From: HGM12587 sp964602445
Lineage (GTDB): Bacteria > Bacillota > Clostridia > Lachnospirales > Lachnospiraceae
DNA: 35,826 nucleotides
Direction: 5' to 3'
Assembly: GCA_964602445.1 (NCBI GenBank)
Contig: CAZRQV010000020.1
Coordinates: forward strand, 1 to 35,826
Shown here: piece after piece, positions 7,794 through 16,038 of the stretch
Numbering within the stretch: position 1 is the stretch's first letter
Layout of the letters: each line of letters begins with the position of its first letter
Notes under the pieces: generated by a model
What the model was told of the DNA's origin: nothing
Seen by the model: the letters and a program-made list of their open reading frames with translations, nothing else
Databases searched by the model: none
Position numbers and translations under genes: made by a program

Positions 7794-9572
7794 CTACAGT
7801 AGTTCTTTCTGAATCTGAAGCTCATACAGTTTTTTATAGATTCCGTCCTGTGCCAGAAGTTCCTGATGAGTTCCACGTTCCCGGATTTTTCCTTTATGCA
7901 TTACCATGATGCAGTCGGCGTGCTGAATCGTAGATAAACGATGAGCGACCATAATGGTCGTACGTCCCTTCATCAATTTTTCCAGTGCTTCCTGAATGAG
8001 AAGTTCGGTCTCAGTATCGATATTTGCTGTTGCTTCGTCCATAACCAGAATCTGCGGATCATGAGCCAGGGTACGGGCAAAGGACAAGAGCTGACGTTCT
8101 CCGGCAGAGAAAGTCACACCGCGTTCTGCAACCGGTTCTTCATATCCCTTCGGAAGTTTTTCGATAAAATGAGATGCATTTACATATTCTGCTGCTTGTT
8201 TGACCTGATCCGGCGTAATATCCGTATCATGGAGGCGGATATTGCTTTCAATTGTTCCTTCAAAAATGAAAACATCCTGCTGCATCTGACCGATGGCGCG
8301 GCGAAGCTGCTTGCGGCTGAGATCCCGGATATCTACGCCGTCAATATAAATATGTCCTTTCTGAATGTCATAATATCTGCCGATCAGATTCAGGATAGAA
8401 GATTTTCCGGCACCGGTTGCACCTACGAAAGCAACTTTTTCTCCCGGTTCGATTACGAAAGAAACATCACGAAGGACATAATTTTCATTGTCATAAGCAA
8501 ACCAAACATGGTCAAATTCAATCCGTCCTTTGACTTCCGGTAAGAGTACTGGTTCTTCTTTTTCTGTAATCATCGGTTCTTCAGACATAACCGTAAAAAT
8601 TTTTTCCGCCGAAGCGATGGAGTTTTGCAGGATTGTAAACTGTTCGGATAATTCGCGGATCGGATCAAAAAATGTCTGGATATATTGGGAAAAAATGTAA
8701 AGAGAGCCGATGGAGATCGTTCCGTTTAACACTTCACGGCTTCCTATACCCAGTACGATCATCAGTGATAAAATACCTAGAATATAAGACAATGGCCAGA
8801 AAATCGCCATGACCATGATCTCACGGAAATATGCCTGATATAACTGATGGTTTTTGTGGTCGAATTCTTCAAATTTACGTTTTTCACGGCCGAAGATCTG
8901 GATGATGCGCATACCGGAAAGGTTTTCTGATAAAAAAGTATTAATATCTGTCAGTCGGGTTCGTACCATACGGTAAGTTTCTCTGGAAATCCGGCGCATT
9001 GCAAGGGTTAATGCGATGACAAGCGGCAGCAGGATAAAAGAGTACAAAGAAAGCTGCCAGTTCATGAGCAGCATAACCGTTGCCAGTCCAATCAGTTTAA
9101 TCACATTTCGAAACATTTTGACGAGAATGCCGGAGTACATTTCTTCTAAGGCAACAACATCGTTAGTAACTCGTGTAACCAGCTTTCCAACCGGAGTCAG
9201 ATCATAGTAACGGCTGCTTAAAGTCTGTAAATGGGCATATAAATCTTTACGAATGGTCAGCATGATCTTCTGACCGGTCTTTTGTAGGATCCATGTCTGG
9301 ATGACATTGAAGATGAAAGACAGTAAAAGAACTGCACCATATTTCCATGCAGTGCGCAGAAGGAAATCATAATCTCCCTGTGCCTCGAAAGTGTCAATCG
9401 CATCTCCGATCAGCATTGGGCGGTACAGGTCAAATACTGTCAGCCCAAGGACTAAAAGTAAAGAGAATATCATCCAGCCGGTATAAGGCTTCAAGTAGGA
9501 AAGCAAATGTAACAATGCATTTCCTTTGGTATTAAATTCAATCGTATCTTCTGTTAATGAACGTTTCTGCAT
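7794..9572 (-). CDS. Heterodimeric ABC exporter subunit with degenerate signature motif
   Basis: 592 aa fused six-helix transmembrane domain (about 1-330) and nucleotide-binding domain (about 345-592). Walker A is GATGAGKSS and Walker B VMDEATANID with the catalytic Glu. The ABC signature is FSAGERQ rather than LSGGQ. Together with the partner at 9574-11349 (intact signature, Asp in place of the catalytic Glu) this makes one competent and one degenerate ATP site, as in BmrCD, LmrCD and TM287/288 exporters. The start codon follows the partner's stop by one base, with GGAAGGA upstream. Multidrug or lipid export is the family expectation; the substrate is unknown. Confidence 0.95.
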   Translation of the reverse strand: MQKRSLTEDTIEFNTKGNALLHLLSYLKPYTGWMIFSLLLVLGLTVFDLYRPMLIGDAIDTFEAQGDYDFLLRTAWKYGAVLLLSFIFNVIQTWILQKTGQKIMLTIRKDLYAHLQTLSSRYYDLTPVGKLVTRVTNDVVALEEMYSGILVKMFRNVIKLIGLATVMLLMNWQLSLYSFILLPLVIALTLAMRRISRETYRMVRTRLTDINTFLSENLSGMRIIQIFGREKRKFEEFDHKNHQLYQAYFREIMVMAIFWPLSYILGILSLMIVLGIGSREVLNGTISIGSLYIFSQYIQTFFDPIRELSEQFTILQNSIASAEKIFTVMSEEPMITEKEEPVLLPEVKGRIEFDHVWFAYDNENYVLRDVSFVIEPGEKVAFVGATGAGKSSILNLIGRYYDIQKGHIYIDGVDIRDLSRKQLRRAIGQMQQDVFIFEGTIESNIRLHDTDITPDQVKQAAEYVNASHFIEKLPKGYEEPVAERGVTFSAGERQLLSFARTLAHDPQILVMDEATANIDTETELLIQEALEKLMKGRTTIMVAHRLSTIQHADCIMVMHKGKIRERGTHQELLAQDGIYKKLYELQIQKELL

Positions 9573-9573
9573 G

Positions 9574-11349
9574 TTACATTCCTTCCAATTCTTGTTCTAA
9601 CTGTTGTTTCTTACAGATTTCTGCATAAAATCCGCCTTTTTTCAAAAGTTCCTCATGGGTTCCGTATTCACTGAGCAGTCCGTCGCTCAGCACTGCAATG
9701 TGATCTGCTTTCTGCAAGGTGGAAATTCGGTGTGCTATGATCAGCGTGGTTCTTCCTTTTCGCAGACGCATCAGATTCTCCAGAATCTTTTCTTCGGTAT
9801 CCGTGTCAACTGCGGAAAGAGAATCATCTAAAATGAGGATTGGGGAATCCATGAGCAATGCTCTGGCAATCGAGCTTCGCTGTTTCTGACCTCCGGAAAG
9901 GGTTACTCCTCGTTCTCCTACCAAAGTTTCGTATTGTTCCGGGAAATCCATAATATTATCGTGAATACATGCATTTCTGGCAGCCTGATAGATCTGTTCC
10001 CGAATTTCCGGGTGATTTTCCAGACGTTCTTCCAGCCCAAAGGCAATGTTTTCTTCTAAAGTATCTGAAAACATAAAGTTTTCCTGCGGTACATAAGCCA
10101 CATCACGATGCAGAACTGCCAGTGGATAGTCCTCAATCGGTCTCCCGTCTAACAGGAGCATTCCTCGTTCACAGTCGTAAACACGAAGCAAAAGATCCGC
10201 CAAAGAAGATTTTCCGCTTCCGGTACGTCCCATGATCGCCACGGTTTCTCCTGCGGAAATATGAAGGTTGATTTCTTTTAGAACCGGCTGTTCTCCATCA
10301 GGGTAGGTAAAGGTGAGATCTTTCATTGTGATTTCCCCTTTTAAGTCGGCATCTTTCATTTCAGCGGAAGATTTATCGATAATGTCCGGTGTTTCCTTGA
10401 AAATATCGGAAATTCGTTTCAATGCTGCGGTCGCCTGACTGAAAAAGTTAATACAGTCACCGCAGGCAATCATTGGCCATACCAGCATTCCGATGTAGGA
10501 GTTAAATGCTACGAATTGTCCGATAGAAACCTGACCATGAAGTACCATGCGTCCGCCAAAGATCAGAGTTACTAAAATGCTTAATCCTGTGATCGTATCA
10601 AAAATCGGTCCGATGACTGCACGAAGTTTGACCAGATCCATATTTTTTTCCATGGAATTCCGACTTGCTTCTTCAAAAGCTTCAAAATCTTTTTCTTCCT
10701 GCACAAAGGCTTTGATCACACGAACTCCGGTCAGACTTTCCTGAACCCTGTTAGAGAGCTGGGAAAAGGCTTCCTGACTTTTGAAAGCACGTTTGTCAAA
10801 CTCTAAACCGAAATAATAACAGGTAAATGCTACCAGTGTGAGAGGAAGAAATGCAATGATGGTCAGTTTCAGGTCAACGTAAAGGATCATTTTGATCAGT
10901 ACCATAAATGTCATGATCACTGCATCAAATGCAGTAATAACAGCAATTCCCACTGCCTGACGGATGGCTTGAAGATCATTGGTAAAATATGCCATCAGAT
11001 CACCGGTATTGTGGCTGTTGTAATAACGGGCAGATAATGTTTCTATGTGAGCAAACATATCGTTGCGAAGGTGGTATTCCACACCGCGGGATGCACCGAT
11101 GATAAAATAACGCCAGCCAAAACGACCTGCCATCATGATCAGTCCGATCAACAGTATTTTCAGAAGAATCTGTTTGACTCCGCCGGCATCTAAAATACCT
11201 GCAGTCAGTCCGTCGATGATCTCTCCGATATACTGTGGAAGATAAAGTCCGGCAAGGTCTACGACTAAAAGAACAAAGATTCCTGCCAGATAGTGATATT
11301 TGTACCTCATTAAATAAGGGATTAATGAAAATTTCTTATTTTGTTTCAT
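9574..11349 (-). CDS. Heterodimeric ABC exporter subunit lacking the catalytic glutamate
   Basis: 591 aa, first gene of the two-gene operon. The transmembrane domain (about 1-320) is followed by the nucleotide-binding domain with Walker A GRTGSGKSS, signature LSGGQKQR and Walker B LILDDSLSAVD, where Asp replaces the catalytic Glu. The partner carries the matching defect in its signature, so the degenerate site is formed across the dimer. No regulator gene is adjacent. The ribosome binding site is weak; the nearest GGAAGGA is about 20 nt upstream. In the 306 bp before the next gene (11350-11655) I find no reading frame on the minus strand with a ribosome binding site. Confidence 0.95.
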   Translation of the reverse strand: MKQNKKFSLIPYLMRYKYHYLAGIFVLLVVDLAGLYLPQYIGEIIDGLTAGILDAGGVKQILLKILLIGLIMMAGRFGWRYFIIGASRGVEYHLRNDMFAHIETLSARYYNSHNTGDLMAYFTNDLQAIRQAVGIAVITAFDAVIMTFMVLIKMILYVDLKLTIIAFLPLTLVAFTCYYFGLEFDKRAFKSQEAFSQLSNRVQESLTGVRVIKAFVQEEKDFEAFEEASRNSMEKNMDLVKLRAVIGPIFDTITGLSILVTLIFGGRMVLHGQVSIGQFVAFNSYIGMLVWPMIACGDCINFFSQATAALKRISDIFKETPDIIDKSSAEMKDADLKGEITMKDLTFTYPDGEQPVLKEINLHISAGETVAIMGRTGSGKSSLADLLLRVYDCERGMLLLDGRPIEDYPLAVLHRDVAYVPQENFMFSDTLEENIAFGLEERLENHPEIREQIYQAARNACIHDNIMDFPEQYETLVGERGVTLSGGQKQRSSIARALLMDSPILILDDSLSAVDTDTEEKILENLMRLRKGRTTLIIAHRISTLQKADHIAVLSDGLLSEYGTHEELLKKGGFYAEICKKQQLEQELEGM

Positions 11350-11522
11350 AGTAGAATCTTAACTTTTTCCTTCCGTTGTTCTGTGTGAAGAGCTTTTTCT
11401 AAAAAACGAATTCTTAGGAGAATAAAACAAAGAACACGTCTTTGAGAGATAAAAAGCCGATACGAATGTAATTCTAACATATTATGATGCAAATGAACAG
11501 TGATAAAATATACGATCCCAGT

Positions 11523-11551
11523 TTGCATCTATGGCAAGATTATGGTTTAAT
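11523..11551 (+). promoter_or_regulatory. Probable sigma-A promoter upstream of the serine dehydratase region
   Basis: TTGCAT (11523-11528) and TTTAAT (11546-11551) have a 17-bp spacer. It would transcribe the short peptide frame at 11572, the 79-aa gene and sdaAB-sdaAA. Confidence 0.45.
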
Positions 11552-11571
11552 AGGAGAGAGAATTGATAAAA

Positions 11572-11628
11572 ATGACAGCTCAAAAAGAAAATATCTGTGA
11601 TCCACATTGTCCCGTTCATGAAGTATGA
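11572..11628 (+). CDS. Possible 18-aa Cys/His peptide
   Basis: A frame from ATG 11572 to TGA 11626-11628 encodes MTAQKENICDPHCPVHEV. GGAGAG lies about 14 nt upstream, which is far for a ribosome binding site. The CDPHCPVH pattern could bind a metal or be redox-active. It may be a leader peptide or chance; no family is recognised. Confidence 0.25.
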   Translation: MTAQKENICDPHCPVHEV

Positions 11629-11655
11629 ATGGAAGGATCAGGAAAGAGAGAAACA

Positions 11656-11895
11656 ATGAGACTTGAAAAAATACAGAACTATTTAACGGATCGTGGACTG
11701 CAGTTTCGGTATTGTGAGCAGGAACGGTTAGGAAGCATTGATTTTGAATATCGGGGTGTAGGATATCATATTTGGGAATTTGCAGAAGATGGCCTGTGCG
11801 GTGCGGAAAGCAATGTGAAAAACGGCGGGAAACTGGAAGATTATCTGGACGATTATGAAAACCGGCTGATAGAAGAAATGGAAAATTGGGAATAA
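11656..11895 (+). CDS. Small hypothetical protein upstream of serine dehydratase
   Basis: 79 aa, acidic, starting MRLEKIQNYLTDRGLQFRY. It has alternating beta-like stretches (FEYRGVGYHIWEF) and an acidic C-terminal helix. I do not recognise a named family. The frame is open from an ATG at 11629, but the ATG at 11656 follows GGAAAGAGAGAAACA with better spacing and is preferred. No transmembrane segment or signal peptide is seen. It ends 30 nt before sdaAB and is probably co-transcribed with it, which says little about function. Confidence 0.7.
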   Translation: MRLEKIQNYLTDRGLQFRYCEQERLGSIDFEYRGVGYHIWEFAEDGLCGAESNVKNGGKLEDYLDDYENRLIEEMENWE

Positions 11896-11925
11896 TCTAA
11901 CTAAGGCAGAAGATGGAGAGAAACA

Positions 11926-12585
11926 ATGAATATATTTGATGTGATAGGGCCGGTGATGGTAGGTCCGTCCAGTTCTCATACGGCAGGTGCGGTGCGAATT
12001 GGATTTGTATCGAGAAAACTTTTAGGGGAACCGGTAAAAAAAGCAGAACTTTTATTATATGGAAGTTTTTTGGCAACGGGAAAAGGTCATGGAACGGATC
12101 GTGCGTTGGTATCCGGTCTTTTGGGAATGATGCCGGATGATGAAAGAGTTCCGCATGGATTTGAGGAAGCAGAGCAGGCCGGTATGGAGTTTGTGTTCGG
12201 TGAGGCAAATCTGAAAGAAGCCCACCCAAACAGTGTTGTTCTGAAGCTGACTGGAAGATCCGGAAAGAAAATGGAAATTTTAGCAGCATCTTTAGGTGGC
12301 GGCCGCATGAAAATCTGCAACATTGACGGTATGGAAGCCAATTTCTGTGCAGAATATCCGACATTGATCGTTCAAAATATTGATCAGCCAGGATGTGTGG
12401 CTTCTGTGACGACGATGCTGAGCGAACTGGAGATCAATATTGCAACACTGCAGTTGTATCGTGACAGCCGTGGCGGAAGTGCGGTGATGGTAGTTGAATG
12501 TGACAGAGAGATTCCGGCAGAATCTATTCATCATCTGGAACGGTGTAAAGGAATCGAAAAAATTACTTATTATAGTATGAAATAG
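11926..12585 (+). CDS. sdaAB: L-serine ammonia-lyase, iron-sulfur-dependent, beta subunit
   Basis: 219 aa subunit of the 4Fe-4S L-serine dehydratase that converts L-serine to pyruvate and ammonia. The N-terminal part carries the family motif GPSSSHT (13-19) in MNIFDVIGPVMVGPSSSHTAG. The C-terminal ~70 residues (from about 146) form an ACT domain (VQNIDQPGCVASVTTML), which in this family usually senses serine. It is 9 nt upstream of the alpha subunit gene and forms a two-subunit enzyme with it, as in Bacillus, unlike the fused enzyme of enterobacteria. GGAGAGAAACA precedes the ATG. Confidence 0.95.
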   Translation: MNIFDVIGPVMVGPSSSHTAGAVRIGFVSRKLLGEPVKKAELLLYGSFLATGKGHGTDRALVSGLLGMMPDDERVPHGFEEAEQAGMEFVFGEANLKEAHPNSVVLKLTGRSGKKMEILAASLGGGRMKICNIDGMEANFCAEYPTLIVQNIDQPGCVASVTTMLSELEINIATLQLYRDSRGGSAVMVVECDREIPAESIHHLERCKGIEKITYYSMK

Positions 12586-12594
12586 GAGCAGAAG

Positions 12595-13461
12595 ATGGTA
12601 TATAAATCGTTAAAAGAAATTTGTGAAATCGCGGAAAATGGTGGAATTCCTTTTTGGAAAGTGATTCAGAGAGATGACTGTACGGAACGGCAGGTGAAAG
12701 AACGGGAATCCTTTGAACAGATGAGAGCCATGTACCGTGCCATGAGACATGCAGATGAGGCTTATACCGGAACCAGAAAGTCCAACAGCGGCATGGTGGG
12801 CGGTGACGGAAAGAAACTGGAAGATTATGTAGCCTCCGGTGAAGCAATGAGCGGTGGTTTCGTAGGAAAAGTCATGGAACGTGCCGTGAAAATGGGAGAG
12901 TCCAATGCCTGCATGAGAAGGATCGTAGCAGCACCGACGGCAGGTTCCTGCGGAGTTTTGCCGGCAGTCCTTTTGACTTATGAAGATCAAAAAAAGCCGG
13001 AAGAGGATAAAATTGTAGAGGCTTTGTATACAGCAGCCGGAATTGGACAGATCATTGCACACAGAGCTTCAATTTCAGGAGCGTTTGGCGGATGTCAGGC
13101 GGAAATCGGTTCTGCCAGTGCCATGGCAGCCGGAGCTTTGGTGCATCTTCAGGGCGGAAATAAAGAAGATATTTGCGGAGCTGTAGCCATTGCATTAAAA
13201 AGCCTGCTGGGACTGACTTGTGATCCGATCGGCGGTCTGGTAGAAGTACCGTGTGTCAAACGAAATGTGATTGGGGCAGTTAATGCTGTTACAGCCGCAG
13301 ATATGATCATGGCGGGAGTATCCAGTGTGATTCCGGCAGATGAAGTAATTGACGTTATGGGAGAAATCGGCAGGGATATGCCACGGAAATATAAAGAAAC
13401 AGCAGAAGGCGGACTGGCGGTCACACCAACTGCCGTTAAATTGACAAAAAATATGCAATAA
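12595..13461 (+). CDS. sdaAA: L-serine ammonia-lyase, iron-sulfur-dependent, alpha subunit
   Basis: 288 aa catalytic subunit. The cysteines expected to hold the oxygen-sensitive 4Fe-4S cluster are visible: C119 in TAGSCGVLPA, and C209 and C220 in TCDPIGGLVEVPC (C-x10-C). The SNSGMVGGDGKKLEDY stretch near residue 65 and the Gly/Ala-rich SGAFGGCQAEIGSASAMAAGA region are typical. The start has AGGAG 7 nt upstream. The length is normal. Together with the beta subunit it feeds serine-derived pyruvate into central metabolism in anaerobes. The end is followed by an A+T-rich stretch and the CIRCE promoter, with no obvious terminator. Confidence 0.95.
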   Translation: MVYKSLKEICEIAENGGIPFWKVIQRDDCTERQVKERESFEQMRAMYRAMRHADEAYTGTRKSNSGMVGGDGKKLEDYVASGEAMSGGFVGKVMERAVKMGESNACMRRIVAAPTAGSCGVLPAVLLTYEDQKKPEEDKIVEALYTAAGIGQIIAHRASISGAFGGCQAEIGSASAMAAGALVHLQGGNKEDICGAVAIALKSLLGLTCDPIGGLVEVPCVKRNVIGAVNAVTAADMIMAGVSSVIPADEVIDVMGEIGRDMPRKYKETAEGGLAVTPTAVKLTKNMQ

Positions 13462-13488
13462 AAAATTTATGATTTGTTTATAAAATGA

Positions 13489-13515
13489 TTAGCACTCGAT
13501 GCTTGACAGTGCTAA
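13489..13515 (+). promoter_or_regulatory. CIRCE element (HrcA operator)
   Basis: TTAGCACTC-N9-CAGTGCTAA differs from the consensus TTAGCACTC-N9-GAGTGCTAA by one base. It overlaps the -35 of the promoter at 13503-13531, the usual arrangement for repression by HrcA. No intact chaperone gene follows. Confidence 0.88.
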
Positions 13516-13531
13516 TGAGAGGTGCTATAAC
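13503..13531 (+). promoter_or_regulatory. Sigma-A promoter overlapping CIRCE
   Basis: TTGACA (13503-13508), 17-bp spacer, TATAAC (13526-13531). Near-consensus spacing and hexamers point to a strong promoter when HrcA is inactive. Transcription would begin near 13538 and could end at the terminator near 13715, giving an RNA of about 180 nt. Confidence 0.8.
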
Positions 13532-13533
13532 AT

Positions 13534-13647
13534 AATCGAACGAAGGAAAGGAAACATCGAAAGGAAAACATCTTTGAGGACTTTTTCGATTTTCCAGATT
13601 TTGAGAAAATGGAACAGCAGATGAATAAGAAATTTTCAGGAACATGA
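13534..13647 (+). pseudogene. Probable hsp20 remnant under CIRCE control
   Basis: The stop-to-stop frame 13534-13647 has no usable start codon before the Met of EKMEQ. It reads ENIFEDFFDFPDFEKMEQ in its middle and ends KKFSGT. From memory this resembles the N-terminal region of small heat-shock proteins (Hsp20) of Lachnospiraceae, which carry an ENLFDDFFDFP-like motif near residue 10. The alpha-crystallin domain is absent: the frame stops after about 25 further residues and a terminator follows at 13681. AAAGGAAAAC stands just before an ATC at the IFEDF position, so a lost ATG is possible. The CIRCE promoter upstream supports a heat-shock origin. Alternatives are a short functional peptide started at a rare codon, or a non-coding RNA. 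Confidence 0.45.
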
Positions 13648-13680
13648 TTTCTTGAAATAATTGAATCACGAATAAGGTAA

Positions 13681-13720
13681 AGCAGTCCTCTGCAATCGAA
13701 AAAGCAGAGGGCTGCTTTTT
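13681..13720 (+). terminator. Intrinsic terminator of the CIRCE transcript
   Basis: AGCAGTCCTCTGC pairs with GCAGAGGGCTGCT (one G-U), with a 10-nt loop and a following T run. It is well placed to end the CIRCE-promoted RNA. The rest of 13462-13824 holds nothing else that I can identify. Confidence 0.85.
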
Positions 13721-13824
13721 CTTGTTGTATGTTTGTCTGAAATGTAATCATTGTAAATAGCTGGAATTATGCTATAATGAGCGAAAGCAGGCATTAGCTG
13801 CGGAGTAGCAAAGGCGGTGAACAT

Positions 13825-14295
13825 ATGAGATTATTGTTTAAGCAAAGATTGTTTTCCTGGTTTGAAAGCTATGATATTTATGATGATTCCGGAAACGTGG
13901 TCTATGTGGTCAAGGGACAGTTTTCCTGGGGACATTGTTTGAAAATTTATGATGCTTATGGCAACGAAATTGGAATGGTACAGCAAAAAATATTTACATT
14001 TCTTCCAAAATTCGAAATGTATCTGAATGGGGAATATAAGGGATGTATTTCCAAAGAATTCAGTCTTTTAAAGCCAAAGTTTGATATTGATTATAATAAC
14101 TGGTATATGGAAGGCGATTTTTTGGAATGGGACTATGGGATTATGGATTCCACAGGACAGAATATTGCCAAAATCTCAAAAGAAATTCTTCGTCTGACCG
14201 ATACTTATGTGATCGATGTATGGAATCCGCAGGATGCATTGGAAGTTTTGATGCTGGTACTGGCAATCGATGCAGAAAAATGTTCCAGACAATAA
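13825..14295 (+). CDS. LURP-one-related (tubby-like fold) family protein
   Basis: 156 aa, probably cytoplasmic. It starts with MRLLFKQRLFSWFESYDIYDDSGNVVY and continues with repeated beta-strand/turn units (IYDAYGNEIGMVQQ, MYLNGEYKGCI, IMDSTGQNIAKISKE), the pattern of the LURP-one-related family (tubby C-terminal-like barrel). The ATG follows AAGGCGGTGAACAT. No signal or membrane segment is visible. It precedes a 64-aa gene and a MATE transporter on the same strand with short gaps. The biochemical role of bacterial members is not established. Confidence 0.75.
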   Translation: MRLLFKQRLFSWFESYDIYDDSGNVVYVVKGQFSWGHCLKIYDAYGNEIGMVQQKIFTFLPKFEMYLNGEYKGCISKEFSLLKPKFDIDYNNWYMEGDFLEWDYGIMDSTGQNIAKISKEILRLTDTYVIDVWNPQDALEVLMLVLAIDAEKCSRQ

Positions 14296-14315
14296 AAAAG
14301 AGGAGAGAATGAGAA

Positions 14316-14510
14316 GTGAAAAGTATTTTGATCAAAGATACAACAAAACAGGAAAGAATCGCACTGATCAAAGAATGGCTTCCGCCGGAAGACGGACTGG
14401 AAGAATGTGAGATCGATCTGTGGGAAATGTATCGGGATTATATCGATGGAAAAAGAGAAGTGGCAGAGATCAATGCCAGCTTTCAGACCGATTACGGGCT
14501 TGAAGAGTAA
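14316..14510 (+). CDS. Small acidic conserved protein (often labelled PurH-like in clostridia)
   Basis: 64 aa starting from GTG, with GAGGAG about 10 nt upstream. The sequence begins MKSILIKDTTKQERIALIKEW and has a DLWEMYRDYIDGKREVAEINASF helix region. Similar short proteins in clostridial genomes are often labelled 'purine biosynthesis protein PurH', but this is far too short to be that enzyme and shows none of its domains; I regard the label as unfounded. No motif assigns a function. It lies between the LURP-one-like gene and the MATE gene, probably in one operon. Confidence 0.65.
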   Translation: MKSILIKDTTKQERIALIKEWLPPEDGLEECEIDLWEMYRDYIDGKREVAEINASFQTDYGLEE

Positions 14511-14539
14511 TCATGAAAATAAAAACAGGAGTATAAAAA

Positions 14540-15874
14540 GTGAATTTACTAAAAGAGGATGTTAGCAAATTATTTTATAAATTTCTCGTTCCGGCGGTCA
14601 GCGGAGCTGTTGCTGTGGCGGCCTATAGTCTGGTAGACTGTATAGCCATCGGACAGGGAGTAGGTGCCAATGGTGCGGCGGCCAATGCAGTGGTGCTGCC
14701 GATTTTTTCTTTGGCATCTTTTATTGCGCTGGTCTTTGGAATCGGCGGCTGTGTTCTTCGAAGTCAGGCAAGGGGCGAAGGAAATGAAGAAAAAGGAAAT
14801 GCATATTTTACTGCAGCAACAGTATTTGTCAGTGTCCTTTCTTTGTTGATTTGGATTTTAGGAATGATCTTCCAGGAAGATTTTTACAGACTTTGCGGTG
14901 CCGATGAGTCATTGATGCCTTATGTAAAAGCGTATGGATCACTGATCTTTGCATTTCATCCCACATTTGTATTTACTACATTTTTGAGTGGGTATATCAG
15001 AGCAGACGGTTCACCGAAGTTTGTTATGGGTGTGATGCTTTTTGGAGGTATCTTAAATGTGATCGGAGATTATGTATTTGTATTTCCGATGCAGATGGGC
15101 ATGACAGGTGCTGCACTGGCAACGGTATTGGGCTCGACTGCTCAGGCGATTCTTTTGATCGGATATATTTTGCTGAAAAAAACTACGTTAAAGCTCGTTC
15201 TGCCTCATCAATGGCTGCCGGCACTGAAAAAAATCATCATGGTAGGTTTTGGTGCAGGTGTGGGATCTTTGGCAGTCATCGTTGTTACGTTTATTGCCAA
15301 TAATCAGATCATGAAATATTCCGGTACGGCTGCATTGGCAATTTATGGAATGCTGGGGACGGTAGCAGCAGTTTTGATCAGTGTATTTTCCGGTGTCGGA
15401 CAGGCAGCACAGCCGATCGTTTCGGAAAATTTTGGTGCCGGAAATCTGGAACGCTGCTGGAAAGCGGAAAAACTGGGAATGAGGACAGCAGTGATCTTAG
15501 GCGTGATCTTTACAGGGCTGTGCCTCGTATTTCCATTGCAGATCACCGCTCTTTTTATGCAGCTCACCGCAGAAATCGAGGAAATGGCACCTTATGTAGT
15601 GCGGATCTATGGCATCTCTTTTATTGCTTTATCTGTCAATACATTTGTGATCTATTATCTGCAGTCCATAGCCTGCCCGAAAATGGCAACTATGGTATCT
15701 TTACTGCGAGGAATCATTTTAAACAGCATCTTCCTATTTGTATTTCCGTTGTTTGCCGGAGAAAATGGAATCTGGTGGGCAATTCTTCTGGCGGAAGTCT
15801 TTACTATGGCAGCAGCTGTAGGATGTGTCACAGTCGAGTATCGAAAATATAAGATGCATCAAGGGATTTCTTAG
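14540..15874 (+). CDS. MATE family efflux transporter
   Basis: 444 aa with about 12 transmembrane helices in two homologous halves. The N-terminus DVSKLFYKFLVPAVSGAVAVAAYSLVDCIAIGQGVG and the second-half region FSGVGQAAQPIVSENFGAG are typical of MATE/DinF/MepA-like multidrug and toxin exporters driven by Na+ or H+. It starts from GTG with ACAGGAG upstream. It is the last gene of a three-gene run; downstream hairpins are shared with the convergent pfp gene. Substrate unknown. Confidence 0.93.
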   Translation: MNLLKEDVSKLFYKFLVPAVSGAVAVAAYSLVDCIAIGQGVGANGAAANAVVLPIFSLASFIALVFGIGGCVLRSQARGEGNEEKGNAYFTAATVFVSVLSLLIWILGMIFQEDFYRLCGADESLMPYVKAYGSLIFAFHPTFVFTTFLSGYIRADGSPKFVMGVMLFGGILNVIGDYVFVFPMQMGMTGAALATVLGSTAQAILLIGYILLKKTTLKLVLPHQWLPALKKIIMVGFGAGVGSLAVIVVTFIANNQIMKYSGTAALAIYGMLGTVAAVLISVFSGVGQAAQPIVSENFGAGNLERCWKAEKLGMRTAVILGVIFTGLCLVFPLQITALFMQLTAEIEEMAPYVVRIYGISFIALSVNTFVIYYLQSIACPKMATMVSLLRGIILNSIFLFVFPLFAGENGIWWAILLAEVFTMAAAVGCVTVEYRKYKMHQGIS

Positions 15875-15950
15875 TTGTAGATAAAATTAAAAAATAAGAG
15901 ATCATTTGATATTAGAACGAAAGTCGTGGAAAACACGGCCGAAATCAACT

Positions 15951-15980
15951 GAAAAACCAATCGTAAAATTTACGATTGGT
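15951..15980 (-). terminator. Palindromic hairpin with T run on the minus strand
   Basis: ACCAATCGT and ACGATTGGT surround AAAATTT. Read on the minus strand the hairpin is followed by TTTTT. It is probably a second terminator behind pfp, and the stem could also act on the MATE transcript. Confidence 0.5.
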
Positions 15981-15992
15981 CAAATTACAGAC

Positions 15993-16021
15993 AAAAAGGC
16001 TCTGACCATAAGATCAGAGCC
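15993..16021 (-). terminator. Intrinsic terminator of pfp (possibly bidirectional)
   Basis: GGCTCTGA (15998-16005) pairs with TCAGAGCC (16014-16021). On the minus strand the stem is followed by TTTTT, 18 nt after the pfp stop; on the plus strand AATTTTT follows. Confidence 0.85.
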
Positions 16022-16038
16022 AATTTTTATGAATAAAA

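Noticed and set aside
11346..11528. 60-codon minus-strand frame overlapping the exporter start by ATGA
   Set aside because: No ribosome binding site stands before its ATG and the composition (many I, H, R, L) looks like an untranslated A+T-rich leader. The ATGA overlap is probably chance.
14316..14510. Reading the 64-aa protein as the purine enzyme PurH
   Set aside because: It is far too short and has neither the AICAR transformylase nor the IMP cyclohydrolase domain.
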